DNA of 64,000 bases from CAZKEG01 sp964601575. Lineage in GTDB: Bacteria; Desulfobacterota; Thermodesulfobacteria; Thermodesulfobacteriales; Thermodesulfatatoraceae. The position numbers and the translations under genes are program-made. The notes below the pieces were generated by a model. The model was not told the DNA's origin and did no database searches. It saw nothing but the letters and a program-made list of their open reading frames with translations. The stretch's first letter is position 1. Each line of letters starts with the position of its first letter. Shown one piece after another: positions 34,757-43,445 of this stretch. The stretch covers positions 1 to 64,000 of the forward strand of contig CAZROA010000069.1 in NCBI GenBank assembly GCA_964601575.1. The letters are read 5' to 3'.

Positions 34757-36658
34757 TTAAGTCTTGAATTGGTTGACCAGTCTTTTCATCGTCTCGGAGA
34801 GTTCGGCCAGTTTTTCGCGTTCCTCTTTTACTCGGTTCATACTTTCTCTGGTCAATTCCGCCGCCTTTTTCATTTCCGGCACCAGGGCCGAGAGCCCTTC
34901 GGCCTGTTGGGCCACATTGGTCATGTTTTCGGAGATTCCAGAGACCGTGGCCGTTTGTTCTTCGACCGCCGCGGCAATGGTCCCGGAGACCTCGCTGATC
35001 TGGGAGATCACCTCCGAGATTTGCTGGATGGACTGGACCACCCGATCAGAGGCCTCCTGGATACCTCTGATCTTCTGGGCAATGTCCTCGGTGGCCTCGC
35101 CGGTCTGCCGGGCCAGCTCTTTGACCTCGTTGGCCACCACGGCAAAACCCTTGCCCGCCTCTCCCGCACGAGCGGCCTCAATGGTGGCGTTTAAAGCCAG
35201 GAGATTGGTCTGATCGGCAATGGAGTTGATAAAGTTTACCACTTCGCCGATCTCTTTAGACCCTTGCCCGAGCTCTTCGATTACCTGGGCCACCAGCCGG
35301 ACCTTTTCTTGGGCCTCATTGGCGATATTGGCTGCGTTGGAAGTTTGTTGCGAGATCTCAGCTACTGCCCGTTCCATCTCGGTGATCATCTGGTGGACCT
35401 CATCGGCTCGCCCGGCCAGAGAACGACTGGTATCGGCAATGCGGTCGGTCTGGCTTTCGACTAGATTGACTCCTTCTTCCAGGGCGTGGGCGGCGTCTTC
35501 CAGTCTGTCTGAGGTATGAGCAATGTGGACCACTTGGTCCTTCAGGCGTTTAACCAGCCGACGCAACTTATCGAGGAAGAGATTGAAGGCCTTGGAGAGT
35601 TTGCCCATTTCGTCCTGTCCGGTGATGGGAAGTTCTTTGGTCAGATCCCCTTCACCCTGAGCGATATCTTCCATACGGTGCACCGCAAGAGAAAGCTGTC
35701 GACTAAGGGCACGGGCCAACCAGAGGGCCATGGCTAAAGCTGCTAAAAAGGCCAGGCTCATGGTCAATAAACTTTGTTTGATAGTCTTGGCGGCCAAGGC
35801 AGCCAGATCGGAAAGATCTCGCCCTACCACCAAGACGCCGATAGTCTTGCCTTCAAAGTCTTTGATCGGTTCAAGGCCTAGACCGTAGTCTTTGAACATT
35901 TTTTCTCTTTCTCCCTTAAGTCCTTGCTGCAGAATTTCTGGAGTGACAGCCCCTGGTTTTATCTTTTTGAAAGAAGAGGCCAGTCGAAATTCTCCTACCC
36001 TTTCTCCTAACAACTCTTCCTTTATAAAACGAGCTGTTTCTGGAGTCACAAAGGCCGCCATGGCATTCTCTTCTCCACTGGCTAGACGAAAAATTTCTTC
36101 CATAGGGATTTCAGCTTCGACACTACCAACGTATTTACCTTGATAAAAAATAGGAGCAATGGCCCGTACAGCTAAGCCGTGATGTCCAATCTCGATCCCT
36201 TCTTCAGGTTGGTGACTCTGAAGGATGGCCGCTACCATAGGGCGGTAGCTGGTAAGATCATCTCCGTAATCGTTGGGATTCCACGTTCGCAAAAAGGAAC
36301 GACCATCCGGGGTATGAAAATGGAGGGCGAAATCAAGCCCAGAATGTTTTTTGGCCTTCTTAAGAATAGGCCTCACTAGCTCCAACAGGGCTTGACGATC
36401 CCTGGAAGCTATATCTTGTTGGACTCGGCTTATCTGTGAAACGGTATCAACAAGGATGGTCTCTGCGGTCAAGGCCTCATCGATACTCTTCTTAAGAGTA
36501 GAAACGCTATCTGAAACTTGTTCTTTTCCGGCGCGTAAGATTAAGCGTTTGGTAGCCAAAGAGGTGTACCAAAAGGAGATGAGAGAAAGGAGAAAAGCAG
36601 CCGCAAGGAAAGGGATCAGAATTTTATACTTGAGAGAAAGATCATAATATCCCTTCAT
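34757..36658 (-). CDS. Methyl-accepting chemotaxis protein
   Basis: A 633-residue chemoreceptor. The first membrane span is at about 10-30. A periplasmic Cache-type sensor with a helical start (about 35-285) follows, with the second span at about 288-312. HAMP (about 312-365) leads to a long methylation and signalling coil. The hairpin tip is the highly conserved [20 protein letters not shown] and [13 protein letters not shown]. Ligand cannot be read. There is no CheW-binding C-terminal pentapeptide. A very good sigma28 promoter lies upstream, placing it in the flagellar regulon, and a bidirectional terminator follows. Confidence 0.95.
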   Translation of the reverse strand: MKGYYDLSLKYKILIPFLAAAFLLSLISFWYTSLATKRLILRAGKEQVSDSVSTLKKSIDEALTAETILVDTVSQISRVQQDIASRDRQALLELVRPILKKAKKHSGLDFALHFHTPDGRSFLRTWNPNDYGDDLTSYRPMVAAILQSHQPEEGIEIGHHGLAVRAIAPIFYQGKYVGSVEAEIPMEEIFRLASGEENAMAAFVTPETARFIKEELLGERVGEFRLASSFKKIKPGAVTPEILQQGLKGEREKMFKDYGLGLEPIKDFEGKTIGVLVVGRDLSDLAALAAKTIKQSLLTMSLAFLAALAMALWLARALSRQLSLAVHRMEDIAQGEGDLTKELPITGQDEMGKLSKAFNLFLDKLRRLVKRLKDQVVHIAHTSDRLEDAAHALEEGVNLVESQTDRIADTSRSLAGRADEVHQMITEMERAVAEISQQTSNAANIANEAQEKVRLVAQVIEELGQGSKEIGEVVNFINSIADQTNLLALNATIEAARAGEAGKGFAVVANEVKELARQTGEATEDIAQKIRGIQEASDRVVQSIQQISEVISQISEVSGTIAAAVEEQTATVSGISENMTNVAQQAEGLSALVPEMKKAAELTRESMNRVKEEREKLAELSETMKRLVNQFKT

Positions 36659-36708
36659 TTGGCCCTCCTTGGGGAAAAATTTTTAATGGATGGAGACTGC
36701 TTCATAAC

Positions 36709-36735
36709 TTTTCGGCTTCGATTAGAGAAGCTTTA
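36709..36735 (-). promoter_or_regulatory. Sigma28 (FliA) promoter of the chemoreceptor gene
   Basis: On the minus strand TAAAGCTT, 11 bases, then GCCGAAAA. This matches the TAAAGTTT-N11-GCCGATAA consensus at 14 of 16 positions with exact spacing. It lies 51 bases before the chemoreceptor ATG. Confidence 0.8.
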
Positions 36736-36819
36736 AGTCTTGCTCTAGACTTTTCTCATCAAGAAAAGGCCGATTTTTTCCGAAGAATTTAGAGACCGCA
36801 TCAATACGAGGAGGCATCA

Positions 36820-37290
36820 ATGGGCATCACCATCTTTGAAGCCCTGGAAGAATCGGTCAAAGAGGTAATCTCTGCTTACACCGGCCAGGCCCCTGAGGCC
36901 GGAAAACCCTTTGTTCGGAAGGAACCCGAGGCCTTAGGCGAGATCTCGGCCATAAACGGCCTGGCTGGTTCCGGTTTTACCGGGATGCTTACCGTAACCT
37001 TTACCAAAGAATGTATTTTCAAGATTGTTTCCAGTCTCTTCGGCACCACCCCAACAGAAATAGACGAAGAGGTCCGGGATGCCGCCGGGGAGCTGGCCAA
37101 TCAGATCTGTGGGTCCTTTAGGCGGCGTTTTGAACAACAGGGCATTTCCCTCCAGGCCGCCGTACCGGTGATCATCACCGGAGAGAAACACACCGTGACC
37201 CCTCTCTGCCAGAGCCAACGCATGGCCATGCCCTTTAAGGTTGACGGGACTCAGATGGTGGTAGAACTCTGTCTTGACCGTAAAGCTTAG
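36820..37290 (+). CDS. cheX: Chemotaxis phosphatase CheX-like
   Basis: A 156-residue CheX/CheC-family protein. The phosphatase helix carries the E-x2-N motif (AAGELANQICGSF), which positions water to remove phosphate from CheY-P. The preceding GFTGMLTVTFTKE and the final strand pattern match stand-alone CheX. It is divergent from the chemoreceptor gene and has GAGGAGG before its ATG. A role in resetting flagellar signalling fits the neighbour. Confidence 0.88.
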   Translation: MGITIFEALEESVKEVISAYTGQAPEAGKPFVRKEPEALGEISAINGLAGSGFTGMLTVTFTKECIFKIVSSLFGTTPTEIDEEVRDAAGELANQICGSFRRRFEQQGISLQAAVPVIITGEKHTVTPLCQSQRMAMPFKVDGTQMVVELCLDRKA

Positions 37291-37291
37291 A

Positions 37292-37897
37292 TCAAGGGGA
37301 GAGGCTCCTCGTCACCGGCCACTCCGAGGGAGGAAGATTAATCGATCGGCCCAGATGGAATGCCTCGGCTAAGGCCTTGGGATGTTCAAGGATGGCCCCC
37401 TTTTTTTCTATTCCCCGATAAAAAAGCCCACCTTCGTATCGGGCATAGATGGCCTCGAAAAAATAGCGTACTACCCGGATCATGCCCTCAAATAATCGAG
37501 GGCCTTTGGTGGCCCCTATGGAAAAAAGGAGACCAAGCCTTTCTTTTCCCAAAGGAGGCGGTTTTTTTAAGACGTATCTTCGGACCCAATAGGCCTGGGC
37601 CCTTTCTATCAAGGCCTGGGTGTAGGCCGTAAGGTTGTAAAAAAAGACCGGGGAAGAGATAACGATAAGGTCAGCCTCCTCGATTTTGGGGTAAATCCGG
37701 GTCATATCGTCTTCGATGACACATATTCCGGTCTGATCGCACTGGCCACATTCGAGACAAGGGGTAATCCTGACCTTGGCCAGATAAATCTTTTCTGTCT
37801 TAGCCCCGGCTTCTTTGGCCCCTTTTAGGAAGGCATCGAGCAAAAGATCGGTATTTCCGCCCTTTCTAGGGCTTCCTTGAAAGGCAAGGATTTTCAT
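37292..37897 (-). CDS. Iron-sulfur flavoprotein (Isf-like, flavodoxin fold)
   Basis: A 201-residue NADPH-dependent FMN-reductase-fold protein. The FMN phosphate loop is QGSPRKGGNTDLLLD. The compact cluster motif CLECGQCDQTGIC is spaced CX2CX2CX5C (about residues 47-59), the arrangement that holds a [4Fe-4S] cluster in Isf. ISSPVFFYNLTAYTQALIERAQ is the second flavin region. Isf proteins in anaerobes reduce O2 or peroxide or serve as ferredoxin-linked carriers. It converges on cheX with 1 base between stops. Confidence 0.88.
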   Translation of the reverse strand: MKILAFQGSPRKGGNTDLLLDAFLKGAKEAGAKTEKIYLAKVRITPCLECGQCDQTGICVIEDDMTRIYPKIEEADLIVISSPVFFYNLTAYTQALIERAQAYWVRRYVLKKPPPLGKERLGLLFSIGATKGPRLFEGMIRVVRYFFEAIYARYEGGLFYRGIEKKGAILEHPKALAEAFHLGRSINLPPSEWPVTRSLSP

Positions 37898-38014
37898 TTC
37901 CGTAAGTAATAAAGGACTTGTCTCTAATTTTCAAAGAAAAAGAAGGCCGAATCTTTTTGGAGGTCTCTTAACCAGCCCTTTTCCGTTTGGTTTTCCTATG
38001 TTAAGCGAAAGGCT

Positions 38015-38848
38015 ATGAGAGAAATTGCCTGTGAAAAGATCATCGAAGCCGTGGCCCAGGGGGTCATCGAGGCCTGTTGTGATCTTCCCCCAGAGGTGGA
38101 AGAGGCCCTACGTCAGGCCAAAGCGAAGGAACCTTCTCCTCTGGCACGCAAGACCTTGGATATCCTTTTGGAAAACGCCGCCCTTGCCCGAAGAGAACAC
38201 CTGCCCATCTGTCAGGATACAGGGGTGGCGGTGGTCTTTGTTGAATTAGGAGAAGAAGTACGGGTCAAAGGGCTTGAGGAAGCCATCAATGAGGGGGTAA
38301 AGCAGGGCTATGAGCGGGGTTTCTTGCGCAAGTCCGTGGCTGATGTGATCACGCGAAAAAATACCGGCACCAATACCCCGGCCATTATTCACCTAAAGAT
38401 AGTCCCAGGAGACCGGCTTAGATTTATCCTTTTACCCAAGGGTTGTGGTAGTGAAAACATGAGCCGTCTGACTATGCTCCCCCCGGCGGCGGGGCTTGAA
38501 GGAGTCAAACGATTTGTCCTGGAAACCGTGGCTGAGGCCGGTCCCAATCCCTGTCCCCCGGTGATAGTAGGCGTGGGCCTTGGTGGTACCTTTGAAAAGG
38601 CGGCCCTATTGGCCAAAGAGGCCCTGTGTCGCCCTTTGGGTACCCCTTCTTTGCGACCGGAGGTGGCCGAACTCGAGGCCGAACTCCTTTCGGCCATTAA
38701 TCGTCTGGGCATTGGGCCCCTTGGTTTCGGCGGACAGACCACAGCCTTGGCGGTCCATGTCGAGGCCTTCCCCACCCATATTGCCAGTTTACCGGTGGCG
38801 GTGAACATCCAATGTCATGCCGCCCGGATCAAACGAATAGAACTTTGA
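38015..38848 (+). CDS. Class I fumarate hydratase, alpha subunit
   Basis: A 277-residue [4Fe-4S] hydro-lyase subunit (TtdA/FumA N-terminal type). Cluster-region cysteines lie in PICQDTGVAVVF (Cys66), KGCGSENMS (Cys144) and NIQCHAARI (Cys267). GVGLGGTFEKAALLAKEA is also typical. Two-subunit enzymes need a beta subunit, normally encoded next, but the next gene is a HAD protein, so the partner must lie elsewhere. Fumarase or tartrate dehydratase activity cannot be separated with certainty; fumarase is more likely in an anaerobe. Confidence 0.92.
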   Translation: MREIACEKIIEAVAQGVIEACCDLPPEVEEALRQAKAKEPSPLARKTLDILLENAALARREHLPICQDTGVAVVFVELGEEVRVKGLEEAINEGVKQGYERGFLRKSVADVITRKNTGTNTPAIIHLKIVPGDRLRFILLPKGCGSENMSRLTMLPPAAGLEGVKRFVLETVAEAGPNPCPPVIVGVGLGGTFEKAALLAKEALCRPLGTPSLRPEVAELEAELLSAINRLGIGPLGFGGQTTALAVHVEAFPTHIASLPVAVNIQCHAARIKRIEL

Positions 38849-38858
38849 GGAGGGTTAG

Positions 38859-39329
38859 ATGATCCAGGTAAAGATCCCTGGTGGTGAAGAACTTCGTTTG
38901 GAATACTTGGTCATGGATTTCAACGGCACCATGGCGGTGGATGGTAACCTCATCCCCGGGGTGAAAGAACGCCTGGAAAAACTGGCAGATAAGCTCAAGA
39001 TTTATGTGATCACCGCTGACACCTTCGGTAAGGTCAAGGAGGCCCTAAAAGATAGCCCTTGTGAGATCACCATCCTGCCTGAAGGGGATCAAGACAAGGC
39101 CAAGTTGGAATTTGTTAAGGGGCTTGGGGAAGACAAGGTGGTGGCCTTTGGCAATGGGCGGAACGATAGCCTTATGTTAGAGGCCGCTGCCTTAGGGGTA
39201 GCGGTGCTCCTAAACGAAGGCGTAGCCCGCGAGACTTTATTTGTGGCCAATATCTTGGTCTCTAATATCCTTGATGCCCTTGATTTACTGCTGAATCCTT
39301 TGCGTCTTAAGGCTACTTTGCGGCGATAA
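38859..39329 (+). CDS. HAD-superfamily protein, soluble P-type-ATPase-like
   Basis: A 156-residue minimal HAD protein. The first motif is VMDFNGTMA: Asp20 is present, but the usual second aspartate is Asn22. YVITADTFG gives motif II and GNGRNDSLMLEAAALGVAV gives motifs III/IV in the form seen in P-type ATPase P domains (GDGxND). DxN variants resemble P-type ATPases and archaeal soluble homologues, which can be phosphatases. GGAGG precedes the start, and it follows the fumarase alpha gene by 10 bases. Confidence 0.85.
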   Translation: MIQVKIPGGEELRLEYLVMDFNGTMAVDGNLIPGVKERLEKLADKLKIYVITADTFGKVKEALKDSPCEITILPEGDQDKAKLEFVKGLGEDKVVAFGNGRNDSLMLEAAALGVAVLLNEGVARETLFVANILVSNILDALDLLLNPLRLKATLRR

Positions 39330-39435
39330 TCTCGTCCTTGATCTGAAATTCGTTCTGTTTTTGGACAAGAACGTCTTCTGCAAGCTGCACGGAGAAGAAA
39401 GCATGATAGGGTGAAAAGAGACCGAAGGAGGAATT

Positions 39436-40266
39436 ATGGCGTTAGAGAAGAGGCTTGGGTTTATCGGTGGGGGGCAGATGGCCGAGGCCATGATCAAAGG
39501 CCTCCTGGCCTCAAAGACCGTTCAGCCGGAACAAATTCTGGTCTCTGAACCACTGCCCGAACGCCGAGACTATCTGGCTAAAACCTATAAAGTGACGGCC
39601 TTAGAAAGCAACCCCGCCCTGGTCAAAGAGGTGGAAATCGTTGTCCTGGCGGTCAAACCCCAAGTCCTGGCCGGGGTCTTAGAAGAGATCTCGCCGGTGG
39701 TTAATCCTTCGCATCATTTGATCATCTCCATTGCCGCCGGAATCCCTTTGCTCTTTTTAGAAAGACGCTTACCCGAAGGGACTAGGGTCATCAGGGTCAT
39801 GCCCAATACCCCAGCCCTGGTGCTTTCTGGGATCTCGGCCTATACCCCTGGCCAAAGGGCCACGGCTGAAGACTTGGCCCTGGCCAGAGAGATCCTCTCG
39901 GCCTTAGGCGAATGTCTGGAACTCCCTGAGGTCTATTTTGACGCGGTGACCGGGCTTTCCGGCAGTGGGCCAGCCTTTGTAGCCCTCTTTATAGAGGCCT
40001 TGGTTGACGGCGGAGTAAAGGTAGGCCTTCCTAGGCCGGTGGCCGAAAGATTAGCGGTAGAGACCGTCCTTGGGACAGCCAAGCTGATGAAAGAGACCAA
40101 GCGCGATCCATATCAACTAAAGGCTATGGTCACTTCTCCCGGGGGGACCACTATTGCTGGGGTTAAGGCCATGGCTGAGGGGGCCTTTTCGGCCACGGTA
40201 ATGGAGGCGGTGGAGGCCGCTACCAAGCGCTCGGAAGAGCTTTCAAAGCTTATTACCCAGGACTAG
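39436..40266 (+). CDS. proC: Pyrroline-5-carboxylate reductase
   Basis: A 276-residue NAD(P)H enzyme making proline. The Rossmann start is LGFIGGGQMAEAMIKGL, followed by VVLAVKPQVLAGVL, RVMPNTPALVLSG and the C-terminal TGLSGSGPAFVALFIEALVD with VTSPGGTTIAG. Length and motifs match ProC fully. GGAGG lies before the ATG. It precedes hslO by 9 bases. Confidence 0.96.
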   Translation: MALEKRLGFIGGGQMAEAMIKGLLASKTVQPEQILVSEPLPERRDYLAKTYKVTALESNPALVKEVEIVVLAVKPQVLAGVLEEISPVVNPSHHLIISIAAGIPLLFLERRLPEGTRVIRVMPNTPALVLSGISAYTPGQRATAEDLALAREILSALGECLELPEVYFDAVTGLSGSGPAFVALFIEALVDGGVKVGLPRPVAERLAVETVLGTAKLMKETKRDPYQLKAMVTSPGGTTIAGVKAMAEGAFSATVMEAVEAATKRSEELSKLITQD

Positions 40267-40275
40267 GAGGCCAAG

Positions 40276-41172
40276 GTGAGTTACGTGGTTCGAGGTCTAG
40301 CCCAAAATGGTGCCTTTCGGATCTTTGCCGCGGATACCAAAGACCTGGTCGAGGAGGCCAGGAATCGCCACCGCACTTCTCCCACGGCTACCGCGGCCTT
40401 AGGCCGAGCCCTTACCGCTGCCGCTCTTCTCGGGGCTGATCTCAAGACAGGCCGGGTCATGATCCAGATAAACGGCGGCGGGCCCCTGGGGGAGATCATC
40501 GCCGAGGCCGATGCCGAGGGTAATGTTCGAGGACTGGTTCAGCGACCCCACATCCACCTCACTCCCCAAAAGGGTAAGCTTCTGGTCGGTCAAGCCGTGG
40601 GGCGCAATGGATTTATCTCTGTGATCAGGGACTTAGGGCTCAAAGAACCTTATCAAGGCTCAACTCAGCTTATCTCCGGTGAGATTGCCGAGGACCTGAG
40701 TTATTACCTGACCGTTTCCGAGCAGATTCCCTCAGCGGTAGCCTTAGGAGTCTTTGTCGAACAGGACAACACCGTGGCCGCCGCCGGGGGCTTCCTGATC
40801 CAGACCATGCCCCAGGCAAGTGAGGAAGAGATAAGCGCTACCGAAAAGGCCCTTCTTGATTTACCGCCGGTAACCACCCTTTTGCGAGAAGGCCTCAGCC
40901 CGGAGGAGATCTTGAAACGCATCTTTGGCCCCGAGCAGGTCGAGATCTTAGAAATAAGACCCCTTCAGTATCGATGTCGTTGTTCCCGAGAACGGGCGGA
41001 ACGGGCCTTGATTGCCATGGGGCCAAAAGAAATCGACGAATTAATCAAAAGAGGACAACCAGCCGAGATCTCTTGTGACTTTTGTGGAGAAAAATACCTC
41101 TTTGACCTCGAAGAACTCCGAAGGATTCGCCAACAAATTGAGGTCAAACCACGTCGATCACTTGAGGTTTAA
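40276..41172 (+). CDS. hslO: Redox-regulated chaperone Hsp33
   Basis: A 298-residue holdase activated by oxidative unfolding. The zinc switch is CRC near residue 234 and CDFC near residue 267, the CXC...CXXC arrangement. The N-terminal part has TAAALLGADLKTGRVMIQING and the middle has YYLTVSEQIPSAVALGV. The start is GTG at 40276 with AGGAGG upstream. It overlaps the serine-hydrolase start by 11 bases. Confidence 0.95.
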   Translation: MSYVVRGLAQNGAFRIFAADTKDLVEEARNRHRTSPTATAALGRALTAAALLGADLKTGRVMIQINGGGPLGEIIAEADAEGNVRGLVQRPHIHLTPQKGKLLVGQAVGRNGFISVIRDLGLKEPYQGSTQLISGEIAEDLSYYLTVSEQIPSAVALGVFVEQDNTVAAAGGFLIQTMPQASEEEISATEKALLDLPPVTTLLREGLSPEEILKRIFGPEQVEILEIRPLQYRCRCSRERAERALIAMGPKEIDELIKRGQPAEISCDFCGEKYLFDLEELRRIRQQIEVKPRRSLEV

Positions 41173-42238
41173 ACCGACGATTCGGGCCATGATGGCCCGA
41201 GGAGTGGCGGAAAGGGTTTTCCCCGGAGCGGTCTTGGCCCTTTGGCAGGAAGGGCGAGTCTGGCTTGAGGCCTTTGGCTGGCGTGCCTGGGTACCCAAAC
41301 TTGAGGCCAATCATCCGGAAACCATTTATGATCTGGCCTCCCTTACCAAACCTTTGGCCACCACCCTTTGTCTGATGCGCCTCATAAGCGAAGGGGTCTT
41401 AAGTCTTGAGAGCCGACCAGCAGATTATTTCGAGGCCCCGCCTTGGTTTCACGAGGTACGCCTCTTTCATTTACTTTCTCATTCCGCCGGCTTTCCCGCC
41501 CATCGGCCCTATTTTGCCAAACTCATCACCTATCCGTTTGAAGACCGTGGCCAGCTCCTTGAAGATTGGATCTTGGCCGAACCACCGAGCTATCCCGTGG
41601 GTAAGAAACAAATCTATAGCGACTTAGGGTTTTTTCTGCTCGGCCAACTGATCACTAAGGGAACTGGGAAGAAACTCGATCTCTTCTTTGAGGAAACCTT
41701 GGGATTATTGTTTGAACAAAGAAGGCCTGAGCTTATGTTTATCCCTCGTAAACAAGGTATTGATCTTTCTCGTCTGGCCCCTACGGAAATCTGTCCCTGG
41801 CGGGGGAAGCTCCTTCGGGGCGAGGTCCATGACGAAAACACCTGGGTCATCGGTGGCGTAGCCGGCCAAGCCGGGCTATTTGGCTCGGCGGAGGCGGTCC
41901 TGGCCCTGCTTGAGAGACTCCTTCTGGCCTATTTTGGAGAAGAGTCCTCCTTTCTTACCAAAGATTTGGTTCGGATCTTTTGGGAGTGGCGGAGTGAGGC
42001 TGGCACCTGGGCCCTTGGTTTTGATCGCCCTAGTCCAGAAGGCTCAAGTGCCGGGGGCCTTATTTCCCGAAAGGCCCTTGGGCACCTGGGTTTTACTGGG
42101 ACTTCCTTTTGGATTGATCCCGAAAGGGCCATGATCATCGTCCTTTTGACCAACCGGGTTCATCCCACGAGGGAAAATGTCAAGATCAAGGCCTTTCGCC
42201 CGGCCCTTCACGATCTCCTCTTCCGCGAATACACCTGA
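41162..42238 (+). CDS. Serine hydrolase, class C beta-lactamase/esterase family
   Basis: A 358-residue member of the Beta-lactamase (PF00144-type) family. The nucleophile motif is SLTK (DLASLTKPLATT, near residue 60) and the tyrosine motif is YSD (IYSDLGFFLLGQL). The third motif is likely in GFTGTSFWIDP near the C-terminus. No signal peptide is seen, so it is probably a cytoplasmic esterase or peptidase rather than an antibiotic-resistance enzyme. The start is uncertain: TTG 41162 was chosen because the family segment FKPTIRAMMARGV begins there; ATG 41189 is an alternative. Confidence 0.82.
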   Translation: MRFKPTIRAMMARGVAERVFPGAVLALWQEGRVWLEAFGWRAWVPKLEANHPETIYDLASLTKPLATTLCLMRLISEGVLSLESRPADYFEAPPWFHEVRLFHLLSHSAGFPAHRPYFAKLITYPFEDRGQLLEDWILAEPPSYPVGKKQIYSDLGFFLLGQLITKGTGKKLDLFFEETLGLLFEQRRPELMFIPRKQGIDLSRLAPTEICPWRGKLLRGEVHDENTWVIGGVAGQAGLFGSAEAVLALLERLLLAYFGEESSFLTKDLVRIFWEWRSEAGTWALGFDRPSPEGSSAGGLISRKALGHLGFTGTSFWIDPERAMIIVLLTNRVHPTRENVKIKAFRPALHDLLFREYT

Positions 42239-42310
42239 GGCGGCCCTCGGCGGCCTTGACATGAGCCTTGCTGTTTTCGCTAGGTTTTTATTGTTTAGGG
42301 GTAAGGCGGC

Positions 42311-42637
42311 ATGGACGAAAGAGAATTTTTTATTGAGCTAGATGAAGATATTAAAATCTTTGTCTGGTTCTCCTCACAGAGGGGAAAGATTAAAAATTTT
42401 GTAGTCAAACTTATTTTTAAAAATATTGAAATTTTACGCTACGATAGCGCTCATGGGTGTCCTCACAAGGACATTCTTCATCCTGATCCTCGAAAACGCC
42501 GTAAAGTATGGTATCCTGGCTTAGATAAGGCGACCGTTTTGACCTTGGCTATCAGCGAACTAAAACAAGAATACGAATTTTTGATTGAAAGGTACCTTAA
42601 ATGGTTCGAAGAAGAACAGAAGAGCAAGAAGTCATAG
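42311..42637 (+). CDS. Small hypothetical protein with RYDSAHG/HKDILHPD motif
   Basis: A 108-residue acidic/aromatic protein. A beta-rich N-terminus (FFIELDEDIKIFVWFSSQRG, then KNFVVKLIF) is followed by ILRYDSAHGCPHKDILHPD and a C-terminal helix. The 'RYD-AHG-H-D' pattern recalls small proteins found next to toxin-antitoxin-type partners, but I cannot name the family with certainty. Its A/T content is clearly higher than its neighbours, a sign of horizontal gain. It overlaps the next small gene by 37 bases and lies beside a VapBC operon. Confidence 0.65.
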   Translation: MDEREFFIELDEDIKIFVWFSSQRGKIKNFVVKLIFKNIEILRYDSAHGCPHKDILHPDPRKRRKVWYPGLDKATVLTLAISELKQEYEFLIERYLKWFEEEQKSKKS

Positions 42638-42855
42638 AGTTTCTTCTAGAACAAGGGTTTAAGCCTGTCTCGGAAGAAGAAAAGGAAAAAGATTGGTATA
42701 AGAAGGCCAAGGAACCTGTAGACTGTTTTGAAAGTATCACTCTTCCTCAGAGTTTAAGGGGTTATAGAGTGCCTCGCGCCAGGCGGAGGGGTATACAACG
42801 CTATCGTCTTCTTTCTCGCCGTACTCGCTCTTCCAGAAGGATTTTGGGTTGGTAA
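42601..42855 (+). CDS. Small hypothetical partner protein with basic C-terminus
   Basis: An 84-residue frame overlapping the previous gene. The acidic/helical first half (EEQEVIEFLLEQGFKPVSEEE) is followed by DWYKKAKEPVDCFESITLP and a strongly arginine-rich tail (about residues 53-82), which may bind nucleic acid or may reflect degraded sequence. The two-gene arrangement suggests an antitoxin-like or regulatory partner; this is inference. No ribosome site is clear, so coupled translation is presumed. Confidence 0.5.
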   Translation: MVRRRTEEQEVIEFLLEQGFKPVSEEEKEKDWYKKAKEPVDCFESITLPQSLRGYRVPRARRRGIQRYRLLSRRTRSSRRILGW

Positions 42856-42891
42856 GTGAGGCGAGGGCCTGCCGACATAAGATCGCTAATT

Positions 42892-43008
42892 TCACACGTT
42901 TGAGCTGCTCTCGGTGGATCTCCTTACCCGGAACCTAAAGCCATCGGGAAACTTGCGGCCCTTGGCTCGCGATTCGTTACAAAACTCTAAAAGGGTCTTC
43001 CGACTCAT
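42892..43008 (-). CDS. 38-codon reading frame coupled to the vapC stop
   Basis: Its ATG (43008-43006) overlaps the vapC stop as ATGA. The 38-residue product, MSRKTLLEFCNESRAKGRKF followed by PDGFRFRVRRSTESSSNV, is basic with a short amphipathic start. It is too short for usual gene finders. It may be a true third gene of the toxin-antitoxin operon or the truncated remnant of a longer gene. I do not recognise it. Confidence 0.4.
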   Translation of the reverse strand: MSRKTLLEFCNESRAKGRKFPDGFRFRVRRSTESSSNV

Positions 43009-43445
43009 CCGATACGCTCTAAGTATTGGTCGAAATCAGGATCGAAACTAACGATCGAATCGATCTCGTAATCCCGGGCGGCAAATACAAGCAAAGCGTC
43101 GTTGAAGTTGAGTCTTCCTTCTGAATCAAGGCAAATCTGGGTTATTTTCTCCAGCCACTCGGGAACCATGGGGAACAGATACAGCAGTCTGCCATCGATA
43201 AGGGCTTTCATCTTTTTCACTACTGTGGCAAAGAAAAGGCCCTTTTCTTCTACAGAAATACTCCTTCTTTCTCGGACCCTTCTGCTCATGACAGAGATGG
43301 CCTCGGCATACACCACGTCCGTAAAAACGAGAGCACGCCCGGTAAGATGGCCTTTCAATTTCTGAGCTTTCCGATGCAAACTGTCTTTCTCGTCCACCAG
43401 AGCCACCAGAAACGAAGTATCTACTAGGACGAACCTCTCACTCAT
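43005..43445 (-). CDS. vapC: VapC-type PIN-domain toxin
   Basis: A 146-residue PIN ribonuclease. The acidic metal site is built from Asp in VLVDTSFLVALVD, a central Glu (VVYAEAIS), and Asp in NFNDALLVFAA, with a final Asp in SFDPDFD. Such toxins cut tRNA or rRNA when the antitoxin is lost. The start at 43445 overlaps the antitoxin stop by 8 bases; the longer frame to 43466 would invade the antitoxin. The ORF with which it shares ATGA follows. Confidence 0.9.
   Translation of the reverse strand: MSERFVLVDTSFLVALVDEKDSLHRKAQKLKGHLTGRALVFTDVVYAEAISVMSRRVRERRSISVEEKGLFFATVVKKMKALIDGRLLYLFPMVPEWLEKITQICLDSEGRLNFNDALLVFAARDYEIDSIVSFDPDFDQYLERIG

Noticed and set aside
36720..36790. A second sigma28-like promoter for cheX around GCCGATTT
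   Set aside because: The -10-like match exists on the plus strand, but no TAAA-type element lies at the proper distance; the nearest is about 4 bases too far.
42240..42310. Strong promoter from TTGACA near 42256
   Set aside because: No good -10 element lies 16-18 bases downstream; only weak TAGGTT at 19 bases.
42730..42850. Arginine-rich end of the 42601 gene as proof of a frameshift
   Set aside because: A +1 frame reads as a hydrophobic stretch with no better family match, so neither reading is preferred and the gene was kept as one frame.
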